A stretch of 64,000 nucleotides of DNA from positions 1 through 64,000 of the forward strand of contig PNJU01000011.1 in assembly GCA_013822015.1 (NCBI GenBank). Direction: 5' to 3'. The translations under genes were made by a program, and so were the position numbers. Each line of letters starts with the position of its first letter. Position 1 is the first letter of the stretch. Positions 45,058 through 54,700 of this stretch are shown in pieces. The notes beneath the pieces were generated by a model. It was not told the DNA's origin. It saw only the letters and a list, made by a program, of their open reading frames with translations, and did no database searches. This DNA is from Candidatus Puniceispirillum sp. (GTDB lineage Bacteria; Pseudomonadota; Alphaproteobacteria; Caedimonadales; UBA1908).

Positions 45058-45327
45058 TTACTTTTGCGATAAAAATCTCATGGCTGAAATGACACTAAAG
45101 ACAAGATGGTGAATCGCACTATTGTACTCTTGCGCCTTGTGTTCAAACTCGAATGCTTCATCCAGAGAAGCACCATTTATAAGTGCGTAACTTATCCATT
45201 GCCCAAATTCCTCGACAGTTTCCTCTTATAAACTTGGATTTTCTATTCGTCGAACTATGTAAAACAAAAAGCCATTTGTTCGGTATGGGTCAAAATCACT
45301 GACATGTCTGCAATATGTCATGTAGTC
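45058..45327 (-). pseudogene. Interrupted helical protein gene
   Basis: In one minus-strand frame, sequence from about 45327 reads DYMTYCRHVSDFDPYR, reaches an in-frame TAA at 45226-45228, then continues EETVEEFGQWISYALINGAS to TAA 45058-45060. The even codon sense on both sides of the stop points to a recently broken gene. No family is recognised. Confidence 0.55.
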
Positions 45328-45515
45328 AGATGTTTTTAACGGCATCAATTTCCGCGATACGGCTGTAGACCTCTTCTATGATATTTGATGAGATATTGGG
45401 TCTTGTGTGCAGGCGAAATGTATCCCAGGCTATGTTCTTTTTACCCCATGAGCTATACGTGAGATTATGTGATAAATATCAAGCCACGTGCATCATATGT
45501 GAGATTATATGAGAC
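45328..45515 (-). pseudogene. Fic 5' fragment with lost start codon and duplicated operator
   Basis: About 115 bp match the first 35 codons of fic (44364-44467), with differences. The start ATG has become ATA, and the frame runs into TGA at the junction near 45328. The decamer operator (ATGTGAGATT units) is also duplicated at 45458-45515. Confidence 0.8.
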
Positions 45516-45590
45516 AAGAAAAACGCCCCGCTGTTAACCCACTTTAGGATCAAGGACCACATCCTTATGAAGGCAGTGCGCAGTGAGCCA

Positions 45591-48500
45591 CTATGTCTGT
45601 TTTCTTCTTGAAAACAACTTGTAAAGAACAGGTATAATAATCATGGTGAGCAACGTGGATGTTATTAAACCGCCTATCACGACAGTTGCCAAAGGTTTTT
45701 GAACTTCAGCTCCTGTGCCTGTGGAAAGGGCCATGGGCACAAATCCAAGAGATGCCACAAGTGCTGTCATCAAAACGGGGCGCAGGCGCGTGAGAGCGCC
45801 ACTTTTAATGGCATTGTCTAATGTGTCATTTTTAAGATTTTCATTAATTGTTGTGACCATCACAAGTCCATTGAGTACAGAAATTCCTGAAAGAGCAATA
45901 AATCCAACAGCAGCAGAAATAGAAAAAGGAATGCCACGAAGCCATAAGCTTAAAATGCCACCCGTCAGCGCAAGAGGGACGGCTGTAAAGATAAATAAAG
46001 CACCTTGTACAGAGTTGAGAGCTGCGAATAAAAGCATAAAAATCATGAAAAAACACCCAGGAACAACCCAGTATAATCTTTCTTTTGCTTCAATGAGGTT
46101 TTTGAACTGCCCACCCCATTCTATCCAAGATCCTGTTGATATATTAAGGGACTGATCCATTGATTTTTTTGCGCTGTCTACAAATGTTGCGATATCACTC
46201 CCTCTTACATTGGCTTGAACCACAACACGTCTTTTGCCGTTTTCACGACTGATTTGATTCGGTCCATCCGTTATAACAAGATCAACGACTTCTTTGAGGG
46301 GGATGGAAACAATTTTTTCTTTTTCTGCATTTGATATTTGATCTTTTGTTTTTACTGGGCTTTTAAGAAAAAGAGGTAAATTTCCAAGCACTGTAAAATC
46401 CCCTCGAAGGTGCTCTTGAAGTTTGATAATAATATCAAAGCGTTTGTCGCCCTCAAACACAACCCCCGCTTCCTTGCCGCCTATAGCGATGGAAATAACA
46501 TTTAAAATGTCGCTCACATTCAGACCAAGACGCGCCATTTTATCATGATTGATTTTAAAATCTAAGATGGGTAATCCTGTTGTTTGCTCTACTTTGACGT
46601 CTGCTGCCCCTTTGATGTTGCGTAGGATGCCCGCAATTTGGTTAGCGGTATCATTGATAGTTTTAAAATCATCACCATAAACCTTTACAGCGACATCACT
46701 TCGTACACCTGCGATAAGTTCATTGAATCGCATTTGTATAGGTTGCGTAAACTCATAATTATTACCAGGAATATATGACACGGATTGTTGAATTTTTTCA
46801 ATAAGTTCCGATTTTCTAAGGCCAGGATGAGGCCATTCTTCCCTTGGTTTAAAAATAATAAAGGTATCCGACACATTTGGTGGCATGGGATCGGCTGCCA
46901 TTTCCGCTGTTCCTGTTTTTGAAAAAACAAAAGAAACTTCTGGGAAAGAAGCAATCGTTTTCTCAATCTCAAACTGAAGAGATTGAGAACTTGTGAGGGA
47001 TGTACTAGGGATACGCATGGCGTGCATTGCCAAGTCTTTTTCATCCAGAGTAGGGACAAATTCTTGTCCTAGTTGAAAAAAAAGAACAATAGAAAAACCA
47101 AAGGCTGCTACGGCTGATAAAAGGATCTTTTTTGGTTTTTGCAAAACATAATCGAGAGCTTTTTCATAAAAACAAGTCACTTTAGAGATAAACTGATCCG
47201 CATGTTCTTCTTGATTCCCTTTGATAAAAACACTGCACATGGCGGGGATAAACGTGATTGAAAGAATAAAAGCACTGATCAACGCAACAATCACCGTAAT
47301 GGCCATTGGATGAAACATTTTTCCTTCAACACCACTAAATGTTAGAAGAGGAATATAAACCAAAATTAGAATCGCCTGCCCATAAAGTGTGGGGCGGCTC
47401 ATTTCTTTTGTTGCGGCAACAACTTCATGAAGTCGCTCAGAAAGATGAAGTGACCTTTTTAACTGAGTTGATTTTTCATTGATGCGACGCAATAAATTTT
47501 CAACAATAATGACCGAGCCATCCACCAAAAGACCAAAGTCCAAAGCTCCTAGGCTCATTAAATTTGCACTTGTGCGTGTTCCAATCATGCCCATGGATGT
47601 CATAAGCATGGTGATCGGAATGACGGACGCTGTGATAAGCGCCGCCCTGAAATTTTTAAGCATTAAAAAAAGAATCACAATGACTAAAAGTGCACCTTCG
47701 GTAAGATTCTTTCCAACCGTTTTAATGGTCGCATCAACTAATTTTGTACGATTAAGAACCGTTTGCGCATGAATACCGGGCGGTAGATTTTTGATAACCT
47801 CACGAAATTTTTGATCAACAGCATCGGCCACAATACGGCTGTTGGAACCAATGAGCATCAATGCTGTCCCTACAACCGCATCCGCCCCATTTTCACTCCC
47901 ACTTCCTGTGCGAAGCTCTTTTCCTATTTCGACATGTGCCACATCTTTAAGGTAAACAGGCGTTCCATTTTTAGACGTCACGACGATATTTTGAATATGT
48001 TCAATTGTTTCCGTTCGTCCATCAGATCTAACCGTTAAGGATTCACCATTTTTTTCAATATACCCTGCGCCTACACTTAGGTTATTGTTTTCAACAATGT
48101 TTTGGATGTCAGAGAAGCTTAAGCCTAAAGCGATAAGTTTATAAGGATCAGGTTGAACGTGGTACTGTTTGACATAACCGCCAATAGAATCAATGCCTGC
48201 GACACCTGGAGTAATCCGAAGCTGTGGTTTAATAACCCAATCTTGTATTGTGCGAAGATAGCCCGCTTTTTCATGAGCCCTTGTCAGTCGTTGTCCTTCT
48301 GGTGTTAAATAGCTTCCATCTGATTGAAATCCAGGCTTACCATTCTCAATTTTAGTCTTTTGGGGATCTTCAAACTGTAAGGTCCACATATAGATTTCAC
48401 CAAGACCTGTGGAGATGGCGCCCATTTTGGGGTCTGTATTGGGAGGTAAATTTTCCTTAGCTTCTGTCAATTTTTCGCTGACTTGTTGTCGTGCGAAATA

Positions 48501-48809
48501 AATATTCACGCTGTCATCAAAAATTGCCGTGACTTGAGAAAACCCATTACGGGAAAGAGAGCGTGTCGATTGCAGTCCTGGGATTCCTGAAAGGGCCGTT
48601 TCAATGGGAAATGTAACTTGCTTTTCCATTTCAAAAGGTGAAAACCCGGGCACACTTGTATTAATTTGAACTTGATTATTCGTAATATCGGGTACCGCAT
48701 CAATGGGTAAAAATTTAAGACTTATGGCCCCAAACAATGTAATCAATGCAACTAAAAAAATGACAAGATATCGCTTTTGTGTCACCCATTGAACGATTTT
48801 TTCAAGCAT
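45591..48809 (-). CDS. czcA: Heavy-metal efflux RND pump CzcA
   Basis: The 1072-residue inner-membrane pump has 12 membrane helices and two large periplasmic loops, the usual RND length. In TM4 LDFGLLVDGSVIIVEN keeps both Asp and the Glu of divalent-cation HME pumps; Cu/Ag pumps such as CusA lack the first Asp. It likely exports Zn, Co, Cd or Ni. GGGAGG precedes the ATG. czcB lies 15 bp upstream; no outer-membrane czcC is present. The DNA is clearly more AT-rich than the transfer genes, fitting separate acquisition. Confidence 0.92.
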   Translation of the reverse strand: MLEKIVQWVTQKRYLVIFLVALITLFGAISLKFLPIDAVPDITNNQVQINTSVPGFSPFEMEKQVTFPIETALSGIPGLQSTRSLSRNGFSQVTAIFDDSVNIYFARQQVSEKLTEAKENLPPNTDPKMGAISTGLGEIYMWTLQFEDPQKTKIENGKPGFQSDGSYLTPEGQRLTRAHEKAGYLRTIQDWVIKPQLRITPGVAGIDSIGGYVKQYHVQPDPYKLIALGLSFSDIQNIVENNNLSVGAGYIEKNGESLTVRSDGRTETIEHIQNIVVTSKNGTPVYLKDVAHVEIGKELRTGSGSENGADAVVGTALMLIGSNSRIVADAVDQKFREVIKNLPPGIHAQTVLNRTKLVDATIKTVGKNLTEGALLVIVILFLMLKNFRAALITASVIPITMLMTSMGMIGTRTSANLMSLGALDFGLLVDGSVIIVENLLRRINEKSTQLKRSLHLSERLHEVVAATKEMSRPTLYGQAILILVYIPLLTFSGVEGKMFHPMAITVIVALISAFILSITFIPAMCSVFIKGNQEEHADQFISKVTCFYEKALDYVLQKPKKILLSAVAAFGFSIVLFFQLGQEFVPTLDEKDLAMHAMRIPSTSLTSSQSLQFEIEKTIASFPEVSFVFSKTGTAEMAADPMPPNVSDTFIIFKPREEWPHPGLRKSELIEKIQQSVSYIPGNNYEFTQPIQMRFNELIAGVRSDVAVKVYGDDFKTINDTANQIAGILRNIKGAADVKVEQTTGLPILDFKINHDKMARLGLNVSDILNVISIAIGGKEAGVVFEGDKRFDIIIKLQEHLRGDFTVLGNLPLFLKSPVKTKDQISNAEKEKIVSIPLKEVVDLVITDGPNQISRENGKRRVVVQANVRGSDIATFVDSAKKSMDQSLNISTGSWIEWGGQFKNLIEAKERLYWVVPGCFFMIFMLLFAALNSVQGALFIFTAVPLALTGGILSLWLRGIPFSISAAVGFIALSGISVLNGLVMVTTINENLKNDTLDNAIKSGALTRLRPVLMTALVASLGFVPMALSTGTGAEVQKPLATVVIGGLITSTLLTMIIIPVLYKLFSRRKQT

Positions 48810-48824
48810 TATAAAGCCTCCCGC

Positions 48825-50045
48825 TCAATGAGAATGTTCAGCTTCGCTTTTTTCAAGCTCTGCTTTTAAAAGAAAAGAATTTTTGATGACAATCTCATCT
48901 CCTTCGCTGAGGCCATTGACGATTTCGACAAAGTCACCTGTGTTTTCTTCTTTGATGCTGACTCTTTGAGGCTCAAATTTATCGGTTGCTGTCTTCTTAA
49001 AAACAATAAGCCCTTGTTCATCCCTTTGAAGCGCTGAGCTTGGAAGGCTTACAAGATCTGCAGTCTCATCCACAACAATTTGTGCTTTAATAAAATCACC
49101 GGGATGCAGTTTACGTTCTGTATTCGAAAGCTCAATGATCGCGCGACCTGTTCGACTCTCTTCACTCATCACAGGGCTTACATACATGATCGTTCCAGAA
49201 CAAATAAGTTGCCCGCCATGGGCAAAGATATCAACTTTTTGATCTTTCTTAATCATAGGGAGTTCTTCAGAAGATATAGCAAGATTGACCCAAACCGTAT
49301 CAAGATTTGCAATCACAAAAACTTGGCCGTCGTTTGAAATAACTTCACCAAGAGTGAGGTGACGCTCAATAATTTTGCCGTCAATCGGGGCATCAATGGT
49401 ATAAAGATTTAAAGGTGTATTTTGATCAGCGAGTTTATTAATTTGCTCCTCTGTCATGCTCAGTGCTAAAAGTTTTTGTTTGGCTTGCTCAAGATTGATT
49501 TTGGCATTTTCATAAAGATTGCGTGTTTGAATAAATTGAACCTCAGCTTTTACTTTTTGTTTCAAAAGTTTTTCATCACGCTCATAAAGGTCTTTTTGCA
49601 AACTAAGATTTTTATGAGCTGAAAGATAAGCTGACTTTGCTTCTGCCATCTCTCGACTTTGAATTGTGGCAAGAGATTCACCTAATTTTACTGTATCACC
49701 TAGCCCTTTAAAAATATCTTTAACGGTTCCAGGAACAGTCGGGACAACGTGGGTCACCTTGTTTTCATTAAGGGTAATTTGGCCTGGAAAAGTGAGCCTT
49801 TTTTGGAAATGACTCTTACTTAACGTCATCGTCTGAATGTCAAATCGTTTGATTTGATCCGGGGAGAGGGTAATGCTTTTTTCTTCAGGTTTTTCCTCGC
49901 TATGCTTTTCGTCTTGCACATGAGACTCATGTGGATGATTGAGTGATTCACCAGGTTCGGCTAAAAAGACTTTAAAAAGTGTAAATGCAGTAGAGAACGT
50001 AATCAGCATTATAATGCTGACGATAATTATTTTTTTCTTTTTCAC
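48825..50045 (-). CDS. czcB: Metal efflux periplasmic adaptor CzcB
   Basis: The 406-residue membrane-fusion protein has an N-terminal anchor, a His/Glu-rich stretch (NHPHESHVQDEKHSEEK), a lipoyl/hairpin region (about 90-215) and beta-barrel domains (VWVNLAIS, GRAIIELSNTERKLHPGDFIKAQI), ending in SEAEHSH. The His-rich parts may bind metal. It links CzcA to an outer-membrane factor that must come from elsewhere. The start is GTG with AAGGT 9 nt upstream. Confidence 0.9.
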   Translation of the reverse strand: MKKKKIIIVSIIMLITFSTAFTLFKVFLAEPGESLNHPHESHVQDEKHSEEKPEEKSITLSPDQIKRFDIQTMTLSKSHFQKRLTFPGQITLNENKVTHVVPTVPGTVKDIFKGLGDTVKLGESLATIQSREMAEAKSAYLSAHKNLSLQKDLYERDEKLLKQKVKAEVQFIQTRNLYENAKINLEQAKQKLLALSMTEEQINKLADQNTPLNLYTIDAPIDGKIIERHLTLGEVISNDGQVFVIANLDTVWVNLAISSEELPMIKKDQKVDIFAHGGQLICSGTIMYVSPVMSEESRTGRAIIELSNTERKLHPGDFIKAQIVVDETADLVSLPSSALQRDEQGLIVFKKTATDKFEPQRVSIKEENTGDFVEIVNGLSEGDEIVIKNSFLLKAELEKSEAEHSH

Positions 50046-50149
50046 GGTTCAGGTTACCTTACATATAAAATCATCTTTCTTCAACAATTCACATTTGATC
50101 ATAGCATGTCTATCGTTCATTTAAAATCATCTGCATAATTTTTTAAGGG

Positions 50150-50644
50150 TTAGTTCAGCTCTTCAAATGACGCGTCGGCTTCTGTTTTTGAACAGGGCGT
50201 TGATTGCCCAAAAAACTGCTGCATGAATGAAACGCCAGCCATGGCACTTTGCTGATGCATGGGAGAGAGGCCTAGAAATGCGGCATCAGGTTTTGAACAA
50301 GGGGAATGCATTTGTTGAAGGGCAAAGTTTTGGATTGCACTGGCATCTGCAACCGTTTTTTTCAACCAATCGATGTCACACTTTTTCAAATGAACAGCAA
50401 TGTGAGGGGGCAAAGTGGGTTTCTGGCGTAAGGGCGTTGTTTGAGGCGTTTGTGGTGTAGATTCCACTAGCTTCGTTGTTGGCTTGGCGCCAAACATTTC
50501 ATCAAGGGCGCTCTCGAGGATAAGGTCTGGGTTGTGCGAGCCTTGGCCCTGACCCCTCGCAAAACCCAATTCATCTTGTGAGCTGGCATACCCAGCGCAT
50601 GCACAAAAAAGTGTCGCAAAAAATGTGATGGAGTAGCTGTTCAT
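50150..50644 (-). CDS. Secreted cargo protein of unknown function
   Basis: From ATG 50644 the protein has 164 residues with a signal peptide (MNSYSITFFATLFCACAGYASS), a Pro/Thr-rich linker and a C-terminal part with HLKKCDIDWLKKTV and two CSK motifs. No family recognised. A deleted copy lies at 44600-44720, so it belongs to the duplicated cargo unit. Confidence 0.55.
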   Translation of the reverse strand: MNSYSITFFATLFCACAGYASSQDELGFARGQGQGSHNPDLILESALDEMFGAKPTTKLVESTPQTPQTTPLRQKPTLPPHIAVHLKKCDIDWLKKTVADASAIQNFALQQMHSPCSKPDAAFLGLSPMHQQSAMAGVSFMQQFFGQSTPCSKTEADASFEELN

Positions 50645-50854
50645 GATTTGTCTTTCTTTCTGGTTAATTAGTTTTTTGTTTCTGCGCTTTCGTCCATGTG
50701 CTTTTTTTTGTAAAACCGCGGCGCATACCAGTTTACACAGAACGATAAATGTACAAGATGCAAAATAAACAAGACGAGGCATTTGCCGAGCAGGATAAGG
50801 TATTCAAGTATCATGGGAAGGGTCCTTATCGAGGGCTTGTTGCCCGTCTTGTAA

Positions 50855-51196
50855 TTACTTTTGAAGGGCCTTTTTGCCTTTCACCTCAAAGAGGGTGAGG
50901 CTGATGGAATCGTCTTCTTCAAGGGCGTGTCTTAAGTGGAGAAGCGCGCCCATAAGGGTGGCCACATTTGGGGCGAGATTAATCTCTTGTTGGAGATCTT
51001 TTCCCATCTCGAGATTAAAAAAAGAGACGAGCCCGGCCTTGTCCACGAGACCTCCCAGTTGGATAAGTGTGCGCGTGCGCGCTCTGCGCTGGGCACAAGG
51101 AGAGTGTCCTGTCTTTTCCATGAGTCTGATGCGCTTTCCCTTAAAGAGCTGAATTTGTCTTGAGGTCTTTTGGAGCCTGTGATGGAGAGCTCGCAT
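50855..51196 (-). CDS. Ti-type TraD-like conjugal accessory protein
   Basis: The 113-residue basic protein contains ARTRTLIQLGGLVDKAGL, the core of the small TraD family (Ti plasmid), unrelated to the F TraD coupling ATPase. Such proteins assist the relaxosome at oriT. It overlaps the 3' end of the next gene by 56 bp and is divergent from traA. Confidence 0.75.
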   Translation of the reverse strand: MRALHHRLQKTSRQIQLFKGKRIRLMEKTGHSPCAQRRARTRTLIQLGGLVDKAGLVSFFNLEMGKDLQQEINLAPNVATLMGALLHLRHALEEDDSISLTLFEVKGKKALQK

Positions 51197-51428
51197 CGCG
51201 TCGAAAGGGTGAGGTTTCCTGTTTCAACCCCTCTATCTTTGAAGAGGTTTTTGTACGCCACGCGTCTTTGAAAAAGGCGACGCAAAGGTGGGGATCAAAA
51301 TCGTTCCCCATGGCATCCTTCATTGCTTGAAACATGGTCCAAGCGGCGCGGCGCTCAAGGGTGTCGCGTTGTTTTTGGAGGTCTGTGATCTTTTGATTAA
51401 TGGCTTGAAGTTTCTGCATGACAAGCAT
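51141..51428 (-). CDS. Ti-type TraC-like oriT accessory protein
   Basis: The 95-residue protein has a coiled N-terminus (LQAINQKITDLQKQRDTLERR) and the region AAWTMFQAMKDA like TraC/MobC-type relaxosome proteins next to traA in Ti and RAGE elements. GGAAAGGA lies before ATG 51428; an ATG three codons on is possible. Position opposite the relaxase supports the role more than sequence does. Confidence 0.6.
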   Translation of the reverse strand: MLVMQKLQAINQKITDLQKQRDTLERRAAWTMFQAMKDAMGNDFDPHLCVAFFKDAWRTKTSSKIEGLKQETSPFRRDASSPSQAPKDLKTNSAL

Positions 51429-51770
51429 TGTTCCTTTCCTGAACAGGATCTACACAAGGAAGACTTTATCTTCCTTGGACCATCTCAGAATGCAACAATT
51501 TGCTCAGGTTCATGATGTCATCAAAGGATAAAATAAGCAACCCATCCGAAAAAAAGTTTTGAAGGCGCGCTGATACATTGCATAATGCAATGGCGCTTCG
51601 TTGCAAGCAACGCGCTGTGGGTTAGGCCAATGTCTCCCACATAAACGCTGCAACACAACGCCGGTCCCACCTGATGAGCAAAGCAGCTGGGCATCAAAAA
51701 TGGAAAGTACGTGACGCGAGCATTTAGAGCGCGTTCGGGATCTATTTTGATGCAAAGGGTTGGGACGACC
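51429..51770. other. Candidate origin of transfer (oriT)
   Basis: This gap separates divergent relaxosome genes, where Ti-type oriT sites lie. It holds three inverted repeats: CAAGGAAGA/TCTTCCTTG (51455-51477), CATTGCA-TAA-TGCAATG (51576-51592) and CGTTGC-AA-GCAACG (51599-51612). The last two lie 7 bp apart. No nick site is recognised. Promoters of both operons must also be here. Confidence 0.5.
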
Positions 51771-54700
51771 GTGGCGATTTTCCACGCACACACAAAGATG
51801 ATCGGTCGCAAGACCCACGACACGGTGAAGGCACTTGCCTACCGCGCGGGAACGACTTTGACGTGTCCACTCACGGGTCAGGTCAACAGTTATGCAAACA
51901 AGTCCGTTCCCTGGGTGTGGCTCCTTTTGCCAAAAGACGCGCCTTTGTGGGCCAGGGATATTCAGGAAGAAATTACCCACAACAGACGATCCGGCGTTCA
52001 AAAGTTCTGTAACGTCATAGAGCTTGCGGAGAAACGCGTCGACGCACAGGTGTACCGGGAGTTTGAGTTCTCCCTTCCCAGGGAGCTCACCCTTGAGCAG
52101 AACATTGCGCTTGCCCAAGAATTTCTTCAGGACCAAGTGTGCGGTATGGGCATTTCTGTCATGGCCAATATGCATCTGGAAGAAGATAAAGACGGCAATC
52201 CCCACCCTCACTGCCATGCCCTTTTCCTCACAAGACGCTCGGAGGAAAAGGGGTTGTCTTCACATAAGGAGCGGGAGTGGAACGCGCGCGACCTTGTTCC
52301 AAAGTGGCGTGAATCCCTAGCCGACTATATTAATTTTCACTTGGCCATGAATGGGCATGAAGCCCGCGTTGACCATAGGTCCTACGAAGAGCAAGGCATC
52401 GATCTTTTGCCACAACCAAAGCTTGGCTGGCTTAAGTATTTCAGCAAGCGGGATGAAAAGGACGCCTTTGTTCCTTCCCACAAACAGCGCGAGCGCGAGC
52501 AACAGCTCTCCTACAACACGGCCAAGATTTTGGCCCGCCCTGAGATCGTCTTTGAAGCCATCGCAAAACGTCAATCGACCTTTATGTGGGGTGATGTGGA
52601 GGCAATTTTAGCGGCCAATATTAAGGACAAATGGCTCTTTGATTCTTTGAGCGAGCGCCTCTTAAACTCACGTGAGTTGGAATGCTTAGGTGAGATCAAA
52701 AAAAAGCGTCACGCCAGCGCGCCTATTGTGGACACGCGCATTTACACCACGCGCAGCATACGTGCCCTTGAACGATCGCTTATGGAGGGAGCACGCCGTC
52801 TTTCTTGCGCGCAATCACACGCTATTGATCATGACATTGCGGCCCAAGTTGAGGGTGATTTTGATGAGAGGCTCGTAGAATTTGGTGGCCTTTCTAAGGA
52901 TCAGAAAGAGGCCCTTGCCCATATCTTGGCACCTAAGCAGTTGGCCTGTGTGACGGGGTTTGCTGGCACAGGAAAAACAACCATTGTGGAAGCTGCAAAA
53001 AACGTCTGGGAGAGATCCGGTTATCAGGTTGTTGGACTTGCGCCCACGGGACGCGCACGGGACAATCTGTCTGTCTTGGGGCTCAAGGCCATGACGGTGC
53101 ATTCTTTTTTGAAAGGGTACGGGGCAGGGCGCAACCAATACAAAAACGATACCGTCTTTGTGCTGGATGAGGCGGGCATGGTGGACGTGGAGCGATTCGC
53201 CGGTCTTGTAGCTGCCACAAAAACCCTTGGCGTGAAACTTGTGGCCATGGGAGATTCTGGACAGCTCCAAGCCATTGAGGCAGGAGATGCTTTTCGACTT
53301 GTGACAGGTGTGAGCTCATCTAAAAACCTTACCCATGTGGTCAGGCAACGTGTGGGCTGGCAGCGCAAAGCGTCACAAAACTTTGGCGAAGGAAACGCAA
53401 GACAAGCCGTCGAGACGTACTTTAAGAAAGGGCGCATTCGTGTGTTGGACGAGCATGTGCCCCGTCTTGGTGATCTCATTCAAACAGGTCACATGGAAGG
53501 GGTTGTACGCCTTTATAATTTAACAAGGCGCATGACCGGGAACATCTATGTGCGCATGCGCGAAGACATGGAAACCAAGATGGGCGTTGCTGTTGATGAT
53601 CTCAATGCCAGTCTTCCCCATCACCCTGATTGGGAGCTTTTTACGGATCTGTGTGCCACGCGGCGTAGTTGTGTTGAGCACATGATGTGTAACATTCAAG
53701 ACGCGCGTCCGTTGATGCGGACCCTGGGCGTTGATCCTGTTGAATTTGCGCGTACCTTCACAGACCGTGAGATGGACCCCACCTTTCAAAGCGAAGATGT
53801 GACGGACTTTATCCATGAGTGGGCGCTTCCGCTTTTGGACGCAAATGCCCAAAAGCATGTGTGTGATCTACGTAAAGACACAAGGGAAAAACTCCTCCAA
53901 CATTGGAAAACCACATTTAACAAACACCCTGGCAAGACGCTTCTGATCAGCACCAATTCGAAGGCGGAAACAACCCTTCTCAACCAAGAGTTGCGTGGCT
54001 ATTTGCGTGACATCAAGGTGCTGAGCGGAAAAGATGTGTCCCTTATCACTCAGATCACAAAAGAGGACAGCCTTGGAAAGACCCACAACGCGTATGTGAA
54101 AAAGTCCTTTGCCAAGGGAGATCGTATTCTCTTTTGCAAGGCAGATAAGGGTCTTGGCGTTGCAAACGGAGATCTTGGCACACTTCTAAAGGTGAGCGAG
54201 AAGAGTGTGTCTGTACGCCTTGACAGTGGCAAGGAGGTTTCTTTCTCACCCACTCTCTATAAGAACTTTGACCATGGGTGGGCCATTAATATCTATAAGA
54301 CCCAGGGACTCACGGTGGACTACCATTTTGTTTTGGGGAGCCTCCAAGACTATCAAAATCTGAGTTACGTGGGCATGACCCGGCACCGCAAGGATCTCTT
54401 TGTGTACGCAAGCGCCCTTGATTTCTGGCGCAAGGATGTCCTCTTGGAGACCTTAAGCAAACCTAAGGAAAAGCTTACGGCACTTGATTACGGTGAAGAG
54501 ACAGTCGTCACAAAAGAAGACAACTTGCCCCTGTCACACGCGCGTCTTCGCGCGGGGGACATGGTGCGTTCTGGTCTTTATCTCATCAAGCAAGGATACG
54601 AAGATGTGGGCGTGCGCTATTTTGGTATGCTGCCACGGGGAAGGGATTTCTTCGTCCCCCAAGGCACCCTTTCTGAACACGAACGCGCTAAAGAACTGAC

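Noticed and set aside
45591-50045. CzcAB as part of the conjugation machinery
   Set aside because: Clear metal-efflux signatures and different base composition; it is cargo.
51510-52217. 235-aa minus-strand frame over the candidate oriT and traA start
   Set aside because: Overlaps the conserved relaxase N-terminus and shows no domain.
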